Shown: positions 26,387 through 35,145 of the stretch, one piece after another
How positions within the stretch are numbered: the first letter of the stretch is position 1
Layout of the letters: every line of letters starts with the position of its first letter
Source: JBBROS01 sp965260995
GTDB taxonomy: Bacteria; Pseudomonadota; Alphaproteobacteria; Acetobacterales; Acetobacteraceae
DNA: 64,000 bases
Reading direction: 5' to 3'
Assembly (NCBI GenBank): GCA_965260995.1
Contig: CBDHCD010000003.1
Coordinates: forward strand, 1,240,001 to 1,304,000
The notes under the pieces: model-generated
Database searches by the model: none
Told to the model about the DNA's origin: nothing
What the model saw: the letters and a program-made list of their open reading frames with translations, nothing else
Position numbers and translations under genes: made by a program

Positions 26387-27610
26387 ATGACGATCGATCG
26401 CCGCCGCCTGTTGCAGGGCACCTTGGGCGGTGCTGCCGCCGGCCTCGTGCTGCCGCGCCGCGGCCGGGCGCAGACGCCGGGCGTGAAGCTGGGCGTGATG
26501 AACGACCAGTCGGGGCCGTATCGCGACATCGGCGGCATGAACTCGGTCGCGGCGGTGAAGCAGGCGGTGGCGGAGTTCGCGCCGGACTTCAAAACCGAGG
26601 TCGTCAGCGCCGACCACCAGAACAAGCCGGACGTGGCCGTCGGCATCGCCCGGCAATGGTTCGACCAGGACGGCGTCGACATCATCCTCGACGTGCCGAC
26701 CAGCTCGGTGGCGCTGGCGGTGAACGGCGTGTGCAAGGAGAAGAACAAGGCTTACATCAACACGGGGGCCGCGACCACGGACCTCACCGGCAAGCAGTGC
26801 ACGCCGGTGACGATTCACTGGTCCTACGACACCTACATGCTGGCCCGCTCCACCGGCGGCGCGATGGTCGAGGCTGGCGGCGACAAGTGGTACTTCGTCA
26901 CGGCCGACTACGTGTTCGGCCAGCAGTTGCAGCGCGACACCACAGATTTCGTGCAAAAGGCCGGGGGCAAGGTGATGGGGGCGTCGCCGTACCCGTTCCC
27001 GGGCACGACCGACTTCTCCTCCTACCTGATCTCGGCGCAGGCGAGCGGGGCCAACGTGCTAGGCCTGGCCAACGCCGGGGCGGACACGGTCAACAGCATC
27101 AAGCAGGCGGCCGAGTTCGGCCTGACCCGGCAGATGAAAGTGGCCGCGCTGCTGATGTTCCTCAACGACGTGCACGGGCTGGGGCTGGAAGCGGCGCAAG
27201 GCTTGTTCCTGACCGAGAGCTTCTACTGGGACATGAACGACCGCACCCGCGCCTACACCAAGCGGTTCCAGGCGATGATGCCCGGCGTGTGCCCCAACAT
27301 GACCAACGCCGCCTGCTACTCGGGTGCCACGCACTTCCTCAAGGCCGCCAAGGCGCTGGGGGCGGACAAAGCCGGCGACGGGGCCGCGGTGGTGGCGTGG
27401 ATGAAGGCAAACCCCGCCGAGGACGACGCCTACGGCAAGACGACGATCCGCGCCGACGGCATGGCGATGACGCCCTCCTACCTGTTCCAGGTCAAGACGC
27501 CGGCCGAGAGCAAGCACCCGTGGGACTACTACAAGCAGGTGGTCGCGACCGCGGCCGACAAGGCGTGGAAGCCGCTGGGCGATGGCGGCTGCCCGCTCGT
27601 GAAGGCGTAG
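26387..27610 (+). CDS. ABC transporter substrate-binding protein, LivK/Peripl_BP_6 family (paralogue 2)
   Basis: 407 residues from MTIDRRRLLQGTLGGAAAGL, chosen over an upstream ATG because GTGGAGAA precedes it and the RR leader starts here. GVMNDQSGPYRDIGGMNSVA, SADHQNKPDVAVGIARQWFD, NTGAATTDLTGKQCTPVTIH and FYWDMNDRTRAYTKRF show the same fold as paralogue 1, while the ligand-facing N-terminal lobe differs. It is joined to livH by a 7-bp gap. The tandem pair suggests that one membrane complex serves two ligands. Confidence 0.9.
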   Translation: MTIDRRRLLQGTLGGAAAGLVLPRRGRAQTPGVKLGVMNDQSGPYRDIGGMNSVAAVKQAVAEFAPDFKTEVVSADHQNKPDVAVGIARQWFDQDGVDIILDVPTSSVALAVNGVCKEKNKAYINTGAATTDLTGKQCTPVTIHWSYDTYMLARSTGGAMVEAGGDKWYFVTADYVFGQQLQRDTTDFVQKAGGKVMGASPYPFPGTTDFSSYLISAQASGANVLGLANAGADTVNSIKQAAEFGLTRQMKVAALLMFLNDVHGLGLEAAQGLFLTESFYWDMNDRTRAYTKRFQAMMPGVCPNMTNAACYSGATHFLKAAKALGADKAGDGAAVVAWMKANPAEDDAYGKTTIRADGMAMTPSYLFQVKTPAESKHPWDYYKQVVATAADKAWKPLGDGGCPLVKA

Positions 27611-27617
27611 CCGCGCC

Positions 27618-28553
27618 GTGTTCATGATCTTCGGCCAGCCGGCGCCACTGCTGTTCGGGCAGTTGCTGCTTGGCCTGATCAACGGCGCGTTCTACGCCCT
27701 GCTGTCGCTCGGCTTGGCCATCATCTTCGGCATGTTGAACATCATCAACTTCGCCCACGGGGCGCTGTTCATGGTCGGCGCGTTCGTCGCCTGGATGATG
27801 CTGACGCCGAACACCTGGCTGGGCATGATCTCGCCCGGCCTGTCGGTGCCGGAGTGGCTGTCGATCGGCTACTGGCCGGCGCTGATCTTGGCGCCGCTGA
27901 TCGTCGGCGCGTTCGGCTTGCTGCTGGAGCGGACGATCATCCGGCGGCTCTATAAGCTCGACCACCTCTACGGCCTGTTGCTGACGTTCGGGCTGGCGCT
28001 GGTGATCGAGGGGCTGGCGCGCAACGCGTTCGGCAGCTCGGGGATGCCCTACCGCATCCCGGCGGCGCTGTCGGGCGGGACCAACCTGGGCTTCATGTAC
28101 ATGCCCAACTACCGCGGCTGGGTCGTGGTCGCGGCGGCGATCGTGTGCTTCGGCACCTGGATCATCATCGAGAAAACCTCGCTCGGCTCGCGGCTGCGGG
28201 CGGCGACAGAGAATCCGGGGCTGGTGCAAGCGTTCGGGGTCAACGTGCCGCGGATGATCAGCCTGACCTACGCGGGCGGCATCGCGCTGGCGGCGTTCGC
28301 GGGCGTGCTGGCCGCGCCGATCTACTCGGTGAACCCCAACATGGGGTCGAACTTCATCATCACCGTGTTCGCGGTCGTGGTGATCGGCGGCATGGGCAGC
28401 ATCCTGGGCAGCATCGTCACCGGGTTCGGCCTCGGCATCGTCGAGGGATTGACGAAAGTCTACTACTCGGAAGCCTCATCCACCGTCATCTTCGTCGTCA
28501 TGGTCATCGTGCTGCTGGCCCGGCCGGCCGGGTTGTTCGGAAAGGCTGCCTGA
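27618..28553 (+). CDS. livH: ABC transporter permease, LivH-like
   Basis: 311 residues, about eight membrane helices. GQLLLGLINGAFYALLSLGL and IIFGMLNIINFAHGALFMVG are the conserved LivH opening; RAATENPGLVQAFGVNVPRM is the cytoplasmic coupling loop that contacts the ATPases; VVVIGGMGSILGSIVTGFGL follows. The start is the GTG at 27618. LivM begins 2 bp after its stop. Confidence 0.92.
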   Translation: MFMIFGQPAPLLFGQLLLGLINGAFYALLSLGLAIIFGMLNIINFAHGALFMVGAFVAWMMLTPNTWLGMISPGLSVPEWLSIGYWPALILAPLIVGAFGLLLERTIIRRLYKLDHLYGLLLTFGLALVIEGLARNAFGSSGMPYRIPAALSGGTNLGFMYMPNYRGWVVVAAAIVCFGTWIIIEKTSLGSRLRAATENPGLVQAFGVNVPRMISLTYAGGIALAAFAGVLAAPIYSVNPNMGSNFIITVFAVVVIGGMGSILGSIVTGFGLGIVEGLTKVYYSEASSTVIFVVMVIVLLARPAGLFGKAA

Positions 28554-28555
28554 CC

Positions 28556-29554
28556 ATGAGCGTCACCGCCACCACGGAACCCGTCGCGGCGCCCCGGACC
28601 GCGCGCCGGTTCCGCCTGTTCGGCTTCACCGGGCCGCAGGCGGTCGCGTTCCTGGTGATGGTGGCGCTGATCGCGGTGCTGCCGTTCATCGGCGTCTACC
28701 CGGTGTTCCTGATGCGGGTGCTGTGCTTCGCGCTGTTCGCGTGCGCGTTCAACCTGCTGATCGGCTACGTCGGGCTGCTGAGCTTCGGCCACGCCGCTTA
28801 CTTCGGCATGGGTGCCTACGTGACGGCGTGGACGGCCAAGCACTGGGGGCTGACGCCGGAGCTCGCCATCCTGCTGGGCGGCACGGTGGGCGCGGGGCTG
28901 GGGCTCGTGTTCGGCTGGATCGCCATCCGTCGCCAGGGCATCTACTTCGCCATGATCACGCTGGCGCTGGCGCAGATGGTCTACTTCTTCTGCGTGCAGG
29001 CCAGCGGCTTCACCGGCGGCGAGGACGGCATCCAGCAGGTGCCGCGCGGCAACCTGTTCGGCGTGATCTCGCTGCGCCCGGACATGGCGATGTACGCGTT
29101 CGTGGCCGTGCTGTTCCTGATCTTCTTCCTGCTGATCCACCGCACGGTGCATTCGCCGTTCGGCCAGGTGCTGAAGGCGATCCGCGAGAACGAGCCGCGG
29201 GCGACCTCGCTCGGCTACCGTACCGACGACTACAAGCTGATCGCCTTCGTGCTGTCCTGCTTCATGGCCGGCATCGCCGGCGGGGCGATGTCGCTGGTGT
29301 TCGGCATCGCGACGCTGACCAACGTGCATTACGCGCTTTCGGGCGAGGTGGTGCTGATGACGCTGCTGGGCGGCATGGGCACCATCTTCGGGCCGGTCGC
29401 CGGGGCGGCGGTGATCGTCGGGCTGGAGAACTACCTGGCGCGGTTCGGGTCGTGGGTGCTGGTGACGCAAGGGGCCATCTTCATCGTCTGCGTGCTGGCG
29501 TTCCGGCGCGGGATCATCGGCGAGATCGCGGCGAAGCTGAAGATCCAGCTGTGA
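28556..29554 (+). CDS. livM: ABC transporter permease, LivM-like
   Basis: 332 residues from the ATG at 28556; the frame is open upstream across livH but the family begins here. FNLLIGYVGLLSFGHAAYFG is the LivM hallmark; KAIRENEPRATSLGYRTDDY is the coupling loop; LLGGMGTIFGPVAGAAVIVG is conserved near the end. The first 25 residues form a hydrophilic Thr/Ala/Arg-rich head before the first helix. Confidence 0.92.
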   Translation: MSVTATTEPVAAPRTARRFRLFGFTGPQAVAFLVMVALIAVLPFIGVYPVFLMRVLCFALFACAFNLLIGYVGLLSFGHAAYFGMGAYVTAWTAKHWGLTPELAILLGGTVGAGLGLVFGWIAIRRQGIYFAMITLALAQMVYFFCVQASGFTGGEDGIQQVPRGNLFGVISLRPDMAMYAFVAVLFLIFFLLIHRTVHSPFGQVLKAIRENEPRATSLGYRTDDYKLIAFVLSCFMAGIAGGAMSLVFGIATLTNVHYALSGEVVLMTLLGGMGTIFGPVAGAAVIVGLENYLARFGSWVLVTQGAIFIVCVLAFRRGIIGEIAAKLKIQL

Positions 29555-29628
29555 CCCGAGCCGCCCGCGGGGTTCTGGCCGGGAGACAACGCGGGTAGGA
29601 TAAGGCGGACCGAGACAGGAACCGCCGC

Positions 29629-32151
29629 GTGCTTCGCCCCAGTTCCAACCGCCGCGCCCGCCCGGAGGCGTTCTTCCGTCCGCGCTCGGTGCTGCTGGTC
29701 GGCGTGGGAACGGCGGTGAGCCGGGCAATCGCGGCCAACTTGGCCGGCTTCCCCGGCCAAGTGCGGACGGCGGACCCGGACGGCATCGGCGCGTACCCGG
29801 CGGCCGACCTGGCGATCCTGGCCTGCGAGCCCGGGCAGGTGGCCGCGGCGTTGCTGGCCTTGGCCGAGGCCGGCATCTTCGCCGTGGTGTGCGCGACCCC
29901 CGCACCCGACCTCGCCGAACGTGCGCGGGCGGCGGGCGTGCAGGTGCTCGGCCCGGCCTCCTTCGGGTTAATGGTCCCGGCGCTCGGGCTGAACGCGTCG
30001 ACGTCGCACCTGCCGCCGCGGGCCGGCAAGGTGGCGCTGGTGTCGCAATCGGCGGCGCTGTGCCGGGCGGTGCTCGACTGGGCGGAGCCGAATGGGGTGG
30101 GGTTCAGCTACGTCATCGGCACCGGCGGCAACGCGCAGACCGGGTTCAGCCTGTCGCTCGACTGGCTGTCGCGCGACGCCGGCACCGGCGCGATCCTGCT
30201 CGACATCCGCAGCCTTCGCGACCGCGGCAGCTTCCTGGCCGCCGCGCGGGCCGCGGCGCGGCTGCGCCCGGTGGTGGCGATCCGGGCGGGCGGGCGGCTG
30301 CATGACCCGTCCGGCCGGGCGGACGCCGTGTTCGGGGCCGCGCTGCGCCGAGCCGGGGTGCTGCGGGTGGCGGGATACGCCGACCTGCTGGTGGCGGCGG
30401 AGGTGCTGACCCACGCCCGGCCGCCGCGGACCGAGCAGCTCGCCATCGTCACCAACGCCATCGGCCCGGCGCACATGGGGGCCGACGCCGCGGTCGGGCT
30501 CGGCCTGCCGTTGCTGGAGCTGGACACGGTGGCGCAGACGGTGCTGCGGCTGCGGTTGCCGGGCGGGCCAAGCAACCCCGGCATTATCTGGACCGGGGCG
30601 GACCAGCCGACCCGCTTGGCGGAAGCGGCGGCGATGCTGTCGGGCGTGGCGGCGACGGGGGGCGTCGTCGTGATCCTAGCGCCGACGGGGGCTGCGGACG
30701 CGGCGGCGGTCGAGGCGCTGATCGCTTGCCGGCCGACGCTGAAGGTGCCGCTGCTGGCCTGCGTGCTGGGCGAGACGACGGGGGCGGCGCACCGGCGGGC
30801 GCTGGCCGAGGCCGGGCTGCCGGTGTTCGCGACGCCGGAAGCGGCGGTGTGGGCGTTCGGTCATTTGGTGCAGCAGAAACGGGTGCGGGCGGCGGCGGCT
30901 GAGCTGCCGCCGCGGCGAGTGCTGTGTCTGGCGCCCGACAAGGAGACGGTGTCGCACATCCTCGATAGAGCGCGGGCCGCTGGCCGGGGGCTGACCCAGG
31001 ATGAGGCGCTGGCGGTGCTGTCCGCCTACGGCATGGCGGTGGTGCCGGGGCGCGTGGCGCGCGGCTCCGACGCTGCGGCGGACGCGGCGGCACGGCTGGG
31101 ATTCCCGGTCGTGGTCAAGCGCCGGCGGGTGACCCGGCCACCCGCGGCGCGGACCGGCAACCTGGTGCTCGACCTCGTGAACCGGGAAGCGGTTCGGCTC
31201 GCTGCGCGCCGGCTCGATCCCGCGCCGGACGGCCTCCTGGTGCAGCGCCAGGCCGGGCGGGCGCGGGAAGTGCGGATCACCGTCGCCGACGACCCGCTGT
31301 TCGGCCCGGCAGTCGGCTTCGGGCTGGGCGGCAGCGCGGCGGCGCTGCTGGGCGACGTGGCCTACGACCTGCCGCCGCTCAACCTCGTGCTGGCCCGGGC
31401 GCTGATCGCGCGCATCCGCGCCGGCGGGCTTCTGGGCGCGCAGAACGACCAGCCGGCGGCGGACCTGGACGCGGTGGCGGACGCGCTGGTGCGGATCAGC
31501 CAGCTCGTGATCGACCATCCGGAGATCGCGGAGATCGACGTCAACCCGCTGTTCGCCGACGCCGCGGGGGTCTCGGCCGCGGACGCCTGGATCGGGCTGC
31601 GGCCCGCGGGCGAACGGGCGGACTTCGCCATCGCCGCCTACCCGGCCGACCTGGCCGGCACGTTCGACGCGCGCGGCGAGACCCTGCTGATCCGCCCGAT
31701 CCGTCCCGAGGACGCCGAGGCGCACGTCGCCCTGTTCGGCCGGCTGACGCCGGAGGACATCCGCTACCGCTTCTTCAACATGCTGCGCGAACTGCCGCGG
31801 GAACAGATCGCGCGCATGACGCAGGTGGACTACGACCGCGAGATGGCGTTCGTCGCGGTGCGCGAGGCGACCGGCGAGACGGTGGGAGTCTGCCGGCTCG
31901 TGCGCGAGCCGGGCAGCGACCGGGGCGAGTTCGCGATCGTCGTCGAGCCGTCGATGAAGGGGCGGGGGCTGGCGCGGCGGCTGATGCAGCGGGTGATGGA
32001 ATGGGGGCGGAGGCAAGGAATGCAGGTGGTCGTGGGCCAGGTGCTGGCCGAGAACGCGCCGATGCTGGCGTTCATGCGCCGGATGGGAGCGGTGATCCGC
32101 CGTATGCCTGAGGAGCCGCAGGTCGTGGAGGCGGTGATCGAATTGGCGTAA
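29629..32151 (+). CDS. Pat-like protein acetyltransferase: acyl-CoA synthetase (NDP-forming)-like body fused to GNAT domain
   Basis: 840 residues from a GTG start. Order: CoA-binding Rossmann domain (residues 15-125), two succinyl-CoA-ligase-like domains (about 130-430, with GKVALVSQSAALCRAVLDWA), an ATP-grasp-like domain (about 455-670) and a GNAT domain (about 685-840, with IVVEPSMKGRGLARRLMQRV as the acetyl-CoA loop). Where active ligases carry the phospho-accepting His in a SHTGA-type loop, this protein has GGRLHDPSGRADAVF, as expected for Pat-type proteins whose ligase part no longer works. Pat acetylates a lysine of acyl-CoA synthetases and switches them off. Located 74 bp after livM and probably co-transcribed. 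Confidence 0.86.
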   Translation: MLRPSSNRRARPEAFFRPRSVLLVGVGTAVSRAIAANLAGFPGQVRTADPDGIGAYPAADLAILACEPGQVAAALLALAEAGIFAVVCATPAPDLAERARAAGVQVLGPASFGLMVPALGLNASTSHLPPRAGKVALVSQSAALCRAVLDWAEPNGVGFSYVIGTGGNAQTGFSLSLDWLSRDAGTGAILLDIRSLRDRGSFLAAARAAARLRPVVAIRAGGRLHDPSGRADAVFGAALRRAGVLRVAGYADLLVAAEVLTHARPPRTEQLAIVTNAIGPAHMGADAAVGLGLPLLELDTVAQTVLRLRLPGGPSNPGIIWTGADQPTRLAEAAAMLSGVAATGGVVVILAPTGAADAAAVEALIACRPTLKVPLLACVLGETTGAAHRRALAEAGLPVFATPEAAVWAFGHLVQQKRVRAAAAELPPRRVLCLAPDKETVSHILDRARAAGRGLTQDEALAVLSAYGMAVVPGRVARGSDAAADAAARLGFPVVVKRRRVTRPPAARTGNLVLDLVNREAVRLAARRLDPAPDGLLVQRQAGRAREVRITVADDPLFGPAVGFGLGGSAAALLGDVAYDLPPLNLVLARALIARIRAGGLLGAQNDQPAADLDAVADALVRISQLVIDHPEIAEIDVNPLFADAAGVSAADAWIGLRPAGERADFAIAAYPADLAGTFDARGETLLIRPIRPEDAEAHVALFGRLTPEDIRYRFFNMLRELPREQIARMTQVDYDREMAFVAVREATGETVGVCRLVREPGSDRGEFAIVVEPSMKGRGLARRLMQRVMEWGRRQGMQVVVGQVLAENAPMLAFMRRMGAVIRRMPEEPQVVEAVIELA

Positions 32152-32160
32152 CGTTCGGCC

Positions 32161-33060
32161 ATGCTGAACAACTCACTCGTCGCCGCGCCCGACTTGGCGC
32201 AGGCGCGGCGGCGCGCGATCCTGCTCGTGCTGGCGTCGTCCGGTTCGTTCACGATGGCGGCGGCGCTGGTGAAGGTGGCGGCCCCCGAGATCCCGACGGT
32301 GGAGCTGATGCTGTTCCGCAGCTTCGTCGCCCTCGTTCTGATGGTGCCGTGGATGCTGCGGGCGGGCGGATGGGCGGTGCTGCGGACACGGCGGCCTTGG
32401 GCGCACGGGCTGCGGTCCGTGGCCGGGCTGGCGGGCATGTTCAGCACCTTCTACGGCCTGGCGCACCTGCCGATCGCCACGGTGACGGCGCTGGGCTTCG
32501 CGATGCCGATTTTTCTCGCGATGCTGAGCGTGCCGATGCTGGGCGAACGGCTGACGTGGACGCGGGTGGCGACGATCCTGGCCGGGCTGCTGGGGGTGCT
32601 GCTGGTGATCCGGCCGTGGCAGGGAGCGGGCGGGTTGCCGAAGTTCGAGACGGCGGTGGTGGTGGCGGGCGTCGTCGCCTGGGCGGTGGCGATGGCCAGC
32701 ATCCGGCGCATGGGGCAGGCGGGCGAGCGCAACATCACGATCGTCGTGCTGTTCTCGCTGTGCTGCTCGGTCCTGAGCGGGGCGCTGACGATCCCCGTCT
32801 GGGTGACGCCGCGGCCGGTGATGCTGTGGACGCTGGTGGCGATCGGCGCCATCTCGGCGCTGGCGCAGTTGTTCATGACCGAGGGCTACCGCAGCGGCGA
32901 GGCGAGCATGCTGGCGCCGTTCGAGTACAGCGCGATCTTCTACACCGTGCTGCTGGGCTGGGCGGTGTGGGGGGAGGTGCCGGGACCCTGGGAGGCGACG
33001 GGGATCGCGGTGCTGGTCGGGTCGGGGCTGTTCACGTGGTGGCGGGAAACGCGGGCCTGA
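32161..33060 (+). CDS. DMT-superfamily (EamA) transporter
   Basis: 299 residues with ten predicted membrane helices in two EamA repeats. First repeat: MLFRSFVALVLMVPWMLRAG, FYGLAHLPIATVTALGFAMP, MLSVPMLGERLTWTRVATIL. Second repeat: MTEGYRSGEASMLAPFEYSA and GEVPGPWEATGIAVLVGSGL. Probably an inner-membrane exporter of a metabolite; substrate not predictable. It starts 9 bp after the pat-like gene and so is likely in the same transcript. Confidence 0.88.
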   Translation: MLNNSLVAAPDLAQARRRAILLVLASSGSFTMAAALVKVAAPEIPTVELMLFRSFVALVLMVPWMLRAGGWAVLRTRRPWAHGLRSVAGLAGMFSTFYGLAHLPIATVTALGFAMPIFLAMLSVPMLGERLTWTRVATILAGLLGVLLVIRPWQGAGGLPKFETAVVVAGVVAWAVAMASIRRMGQAGERNITIVVLFSLCCSVLSGALTIPVWVTPRPVMLWTLVAIGAISALAQLFMTEGYRSGEASMLAPFEYSAIFYTVLLGWAVWGEVPGPWEATGIAVLVGSGLFTWWRETRA

Positions 33061-33082
33061 GCAGCGGGCCGCCCGCCCAAGT

Positions 33083-33874
33083 TCACGCGTTCTCGTAAAC
33101 GGTGCTCAGCGTGCCGATGCCCTCGATGGTCACGTCCACGGTGTTGCGCGGCTCGCGCATGACGCCGACGCCCAGGGACGTGCCGCAGCAGATCACGTCG
33201 CCGGGCAGGAGCGTCACGTCGCGGGACAGCAGGGCGACGAGGGCGGGAACGGGGAACACCATGTCGGACACCGGGTAGTTCTGCCGCTCGGCACCGTTCA
33301 GCACCGTGCGCACCGCGAGCGTTTCGGGCCGGAGGCCGGTGGCGATGGCCGGGCCGAACGGGCTGAAGCCGTCGAAGCTCTTGGCCCGGGTCCATTGGGC
33401 GAAGCTGGGGTCCTTTTGCAGGAGGTCGGAGGCGGTGATGTCGTTGACGCAGGTGTAGCCGAACACGGACGTCTCGGCCTGGTCCGGCGTGGCGTTGCCG
33501 CACCGCTTGCCGATGACGATGGCCAGCTCGCCCTCGAACACCACCTTGCCGTCGTAACTGGGTGGGCGGCGCACCACCGCGCCCGGCCCGGCGTAGGACG
33601 AGGCAGCCTTGATGAACCAGAGCGGTTCCGGCGGCGCGGAAAGGCCGAGCTTGGCACCGAGGGCGCGGAAGTTGTTCCACAGCGCGATCATCTTGGTGGG
33701 CTGCGACGGCGCGAGCAGGCGGACGGCGCCGAGCGGCACGTGCTCGCCGGTGGGCGTCGGGTCGTCGAACATGCTGCCCCCGTGGACGGCGATGGTCTGG
33801 CCGTCAAGGGTGCCGAAGCCGACCGCGCCGTTTCGTTCGAAACGGACCCAACGCGTCACGCCGTCGGACGCCAC
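33083..33874 (-). CDS. Fumarylacetoacetate hydrolase-family protein
   Basis: 263 residues. The C-terminal FAH domain shows VVFEGELAIVIGKRCGNATP (metal-binding Glu pair), FGYTCVNDITASDLLQKDPS (metal Asp), RAKSFDGFSPFGPAIATGL and VALLSRDVTLLPGDVICCGT. Members are hydrolases, decarboxylases or isomerases of oxo-acids in aromatic degradation, or acylpyruvate hydrolases. It lies 1 bp from the ketopantoate-reductase-like gene upstream on the same strand, so both are co-transcribed. Exact reaction unknown. Confidence 0.88.
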   Translation of the reverse strand: MASDGVTRWVRFERNGAVGFGTLDGQTIAVHGGSMFDDPTPTGEHVPLGAVRLLAPSQPTKMIALWNNFRALGAKLGLSAPPEPLWFIKAASSYAGPGAVVRRPPSYDGKVVFEGELAIVIGKRCGNATPDQAETSVFGYTCVNDITASDLLQKDPSFAQWTRAKSFDGFSPFGPAIATGLRPETLAVRTVLNGAERQNYPVSDMVFPVPALVALLSRDVTLLPGDVICCGTSLGVGVMREPRNTVDVTIEGIGTLSTVYENA

Positions 33875-33875
33875 G

Positions 33876-34850
33876 CTACTGGATCCCGGCGGTCTGGGCC
33901 CGTTGCTGCACGAGCGCCAGCACGATGTCGATCGTGGGCGTCGGCACGCCGGTGAGCCGGCCGAGTTCCTGCACGACGGTGACCAACGGATCGATCTCCA
34001 TGACCCGGCCGCGCTCCAGGTCCTGCAGCATGGAGGTCTTGTGCGCGCCGACCGCGCCCGCCCCGTTGATGCGGCGCTCCACGTCGACGCGGAAACCGAC
34101 GCCGAGCTTGTGGCCGATCTCCTGGGCTTCCAGCATCATCGCCTTGGCGATCGCGCGGGTGCCCGGCGTTTCGGTGATGACGTCGAGGGTGGCGCCGGTC
34201 AGGGCGCTGATCGGGTTGAAGCTGAGGTTGCCCCAGAGCTTGAGCCACATCTCGTCGCGGATGTTCTCCATTACAGGGGCGCGCAGGCCGCCGGCTTCCA
34301 TGAGCTTGCTCAGCGCCTCGATCCGCTCGGTGCGCTCGCCGCTCGGCTCGCCCAGGGGGAACTTGTCACCGTACACGTGCTGGATCACGCCCGGCTCGAC
34401 CACTTCGGTGGCCGGATAAACGATGCAGCCGATCGCACGCTCGGGCAGCAGGCCGGACCATTGACGCCCGCCGGGATCGACCGACTGCAAGGTCGAGTTC
34501 TCGAGCGCGCCGCCGTGGCGATAGAAGTACCAGTAAGGGACGCCGTTGACCGCGGTCACGACGCTGGTGTTGTTGGCCAGCAACGGCTGCATGGCGTCGA
34601 CGACGCCCGGGATGGAATGGGCCTTGAGGGAGACGAAAACGTAATCCTGCGGGCCGAGTTCGGCCGGGTCATCGGTGGCGGTGACGTGGGCCACGCGCTC
34701 CTCCTCGCCGATGCGCAGGCGCAGGCCGTTCTCGCGCATGGCCTTCAGGTGGGGTCCGCGGGCGACGAGGCTGACGTCCGCGCCGCTCAAGGCCATCTGA
34801 GCGCCGACGTAGCCGCCGATCGCGCCGGCACCGTAGATGCAGATTTTCAT
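33876..34850 (-). CDS. Ketopantoate reductase family protein (PanE/ApbA-like)
   Basis: 324 residues. MKICIYGAGAIGGYVGAQMA is the NADP(H)-binding Rossmann loop; YVFVSLKAHSIPGVVDAM has the catalytic-type Lys; the C-terminal all-helical domain contains WLKLWGNLSFNPISALTGAT (Lys and Asn of the active site) and SMLQDLERGRVMEIDPLVTV. Could be true 2-dehydropantoate 2-reductase (coenzyme A synthesis), but the pairing with a FAH-family gene and the presence of several PanE paralogues in related genomes favour another 2-oxoacid. AAGGGGAGAA is its ribosome site. Confidence 0.85.
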   Translation of the reverse strand: MKICIYGAGAIGGYVGAQMALSGADVSLVARGPHLKAMRENGLRLRIGEEERVAHVTATDDPAELGPQDYVFVSLKAHSIPGVVDAMQPLLANNTSVVTAVNGVPYWYFYRHGGALENSTLQSVDPGGRQWSGLLPERAIGCIVYPATEVVEPGVIQHVYGDKFPLGEPSGERTERIEALSKLMEAGGLRAPVMENIRDEMWLKLWGNLSFNPISALTGATLDVITETPGTRAIAKAMMLEAQEIGHKLGVGFRVDVERRINGAGAVGAHKTSMLQDLERGRVMEIDPLVTVVQELGRLTGVPTPTIDIVLALVQQRAQTAGIQ

Positions 34851-35145
34851 GTGCTTCTCCCCTTCGTTCCACGCGCATCGCAGCGTCTTGTATATTGTAT
34901 GCCAGATGACTAGAAAGATAGTGATTTAAAACGCGGTTGTGTCCAAGCATATATTTCACAAAAAGCCGGTCGAAGCGAATGAATCCGTCGCGGGCCTGAT
35001 CACGTCCACGAATGCGGCATCAATGGAGCCGGCCGTGAAACAGATTCAGCCTATCCCCGAGCACGGTCGCGGTGGAGACTGGCCGGGCGGCGGCGCGATG
35101 CGATCTGCCTCGACCCGGCGCCCTGACCATCGCACGAGGACGACC
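34851..35145. other. AT-richer divergent control region
   Basis: A 295-bp gap between diverging genes. The segment 34880-34985 is clearly more AT-rich than the rest of the window. It contains a perfect tandem heptamer, TTGTATA then TTGTATG (34888-34901), and a CATATATTTC element near 34969. An open frame crosses it from 34939, but it has no coding character and simply reads into the binding-protein gene. Promoters for both neighbours are expected here; I cannot assign -35/-10 pairs with confidence. Confidence 0.55.

Noticed and set aside
34939..35145. N-terminal extension of the third binding protein
   Set aside because: It reads through the AT-rich control region with no signal sequence, and the RR leader plus ribosome site sit at 35146.
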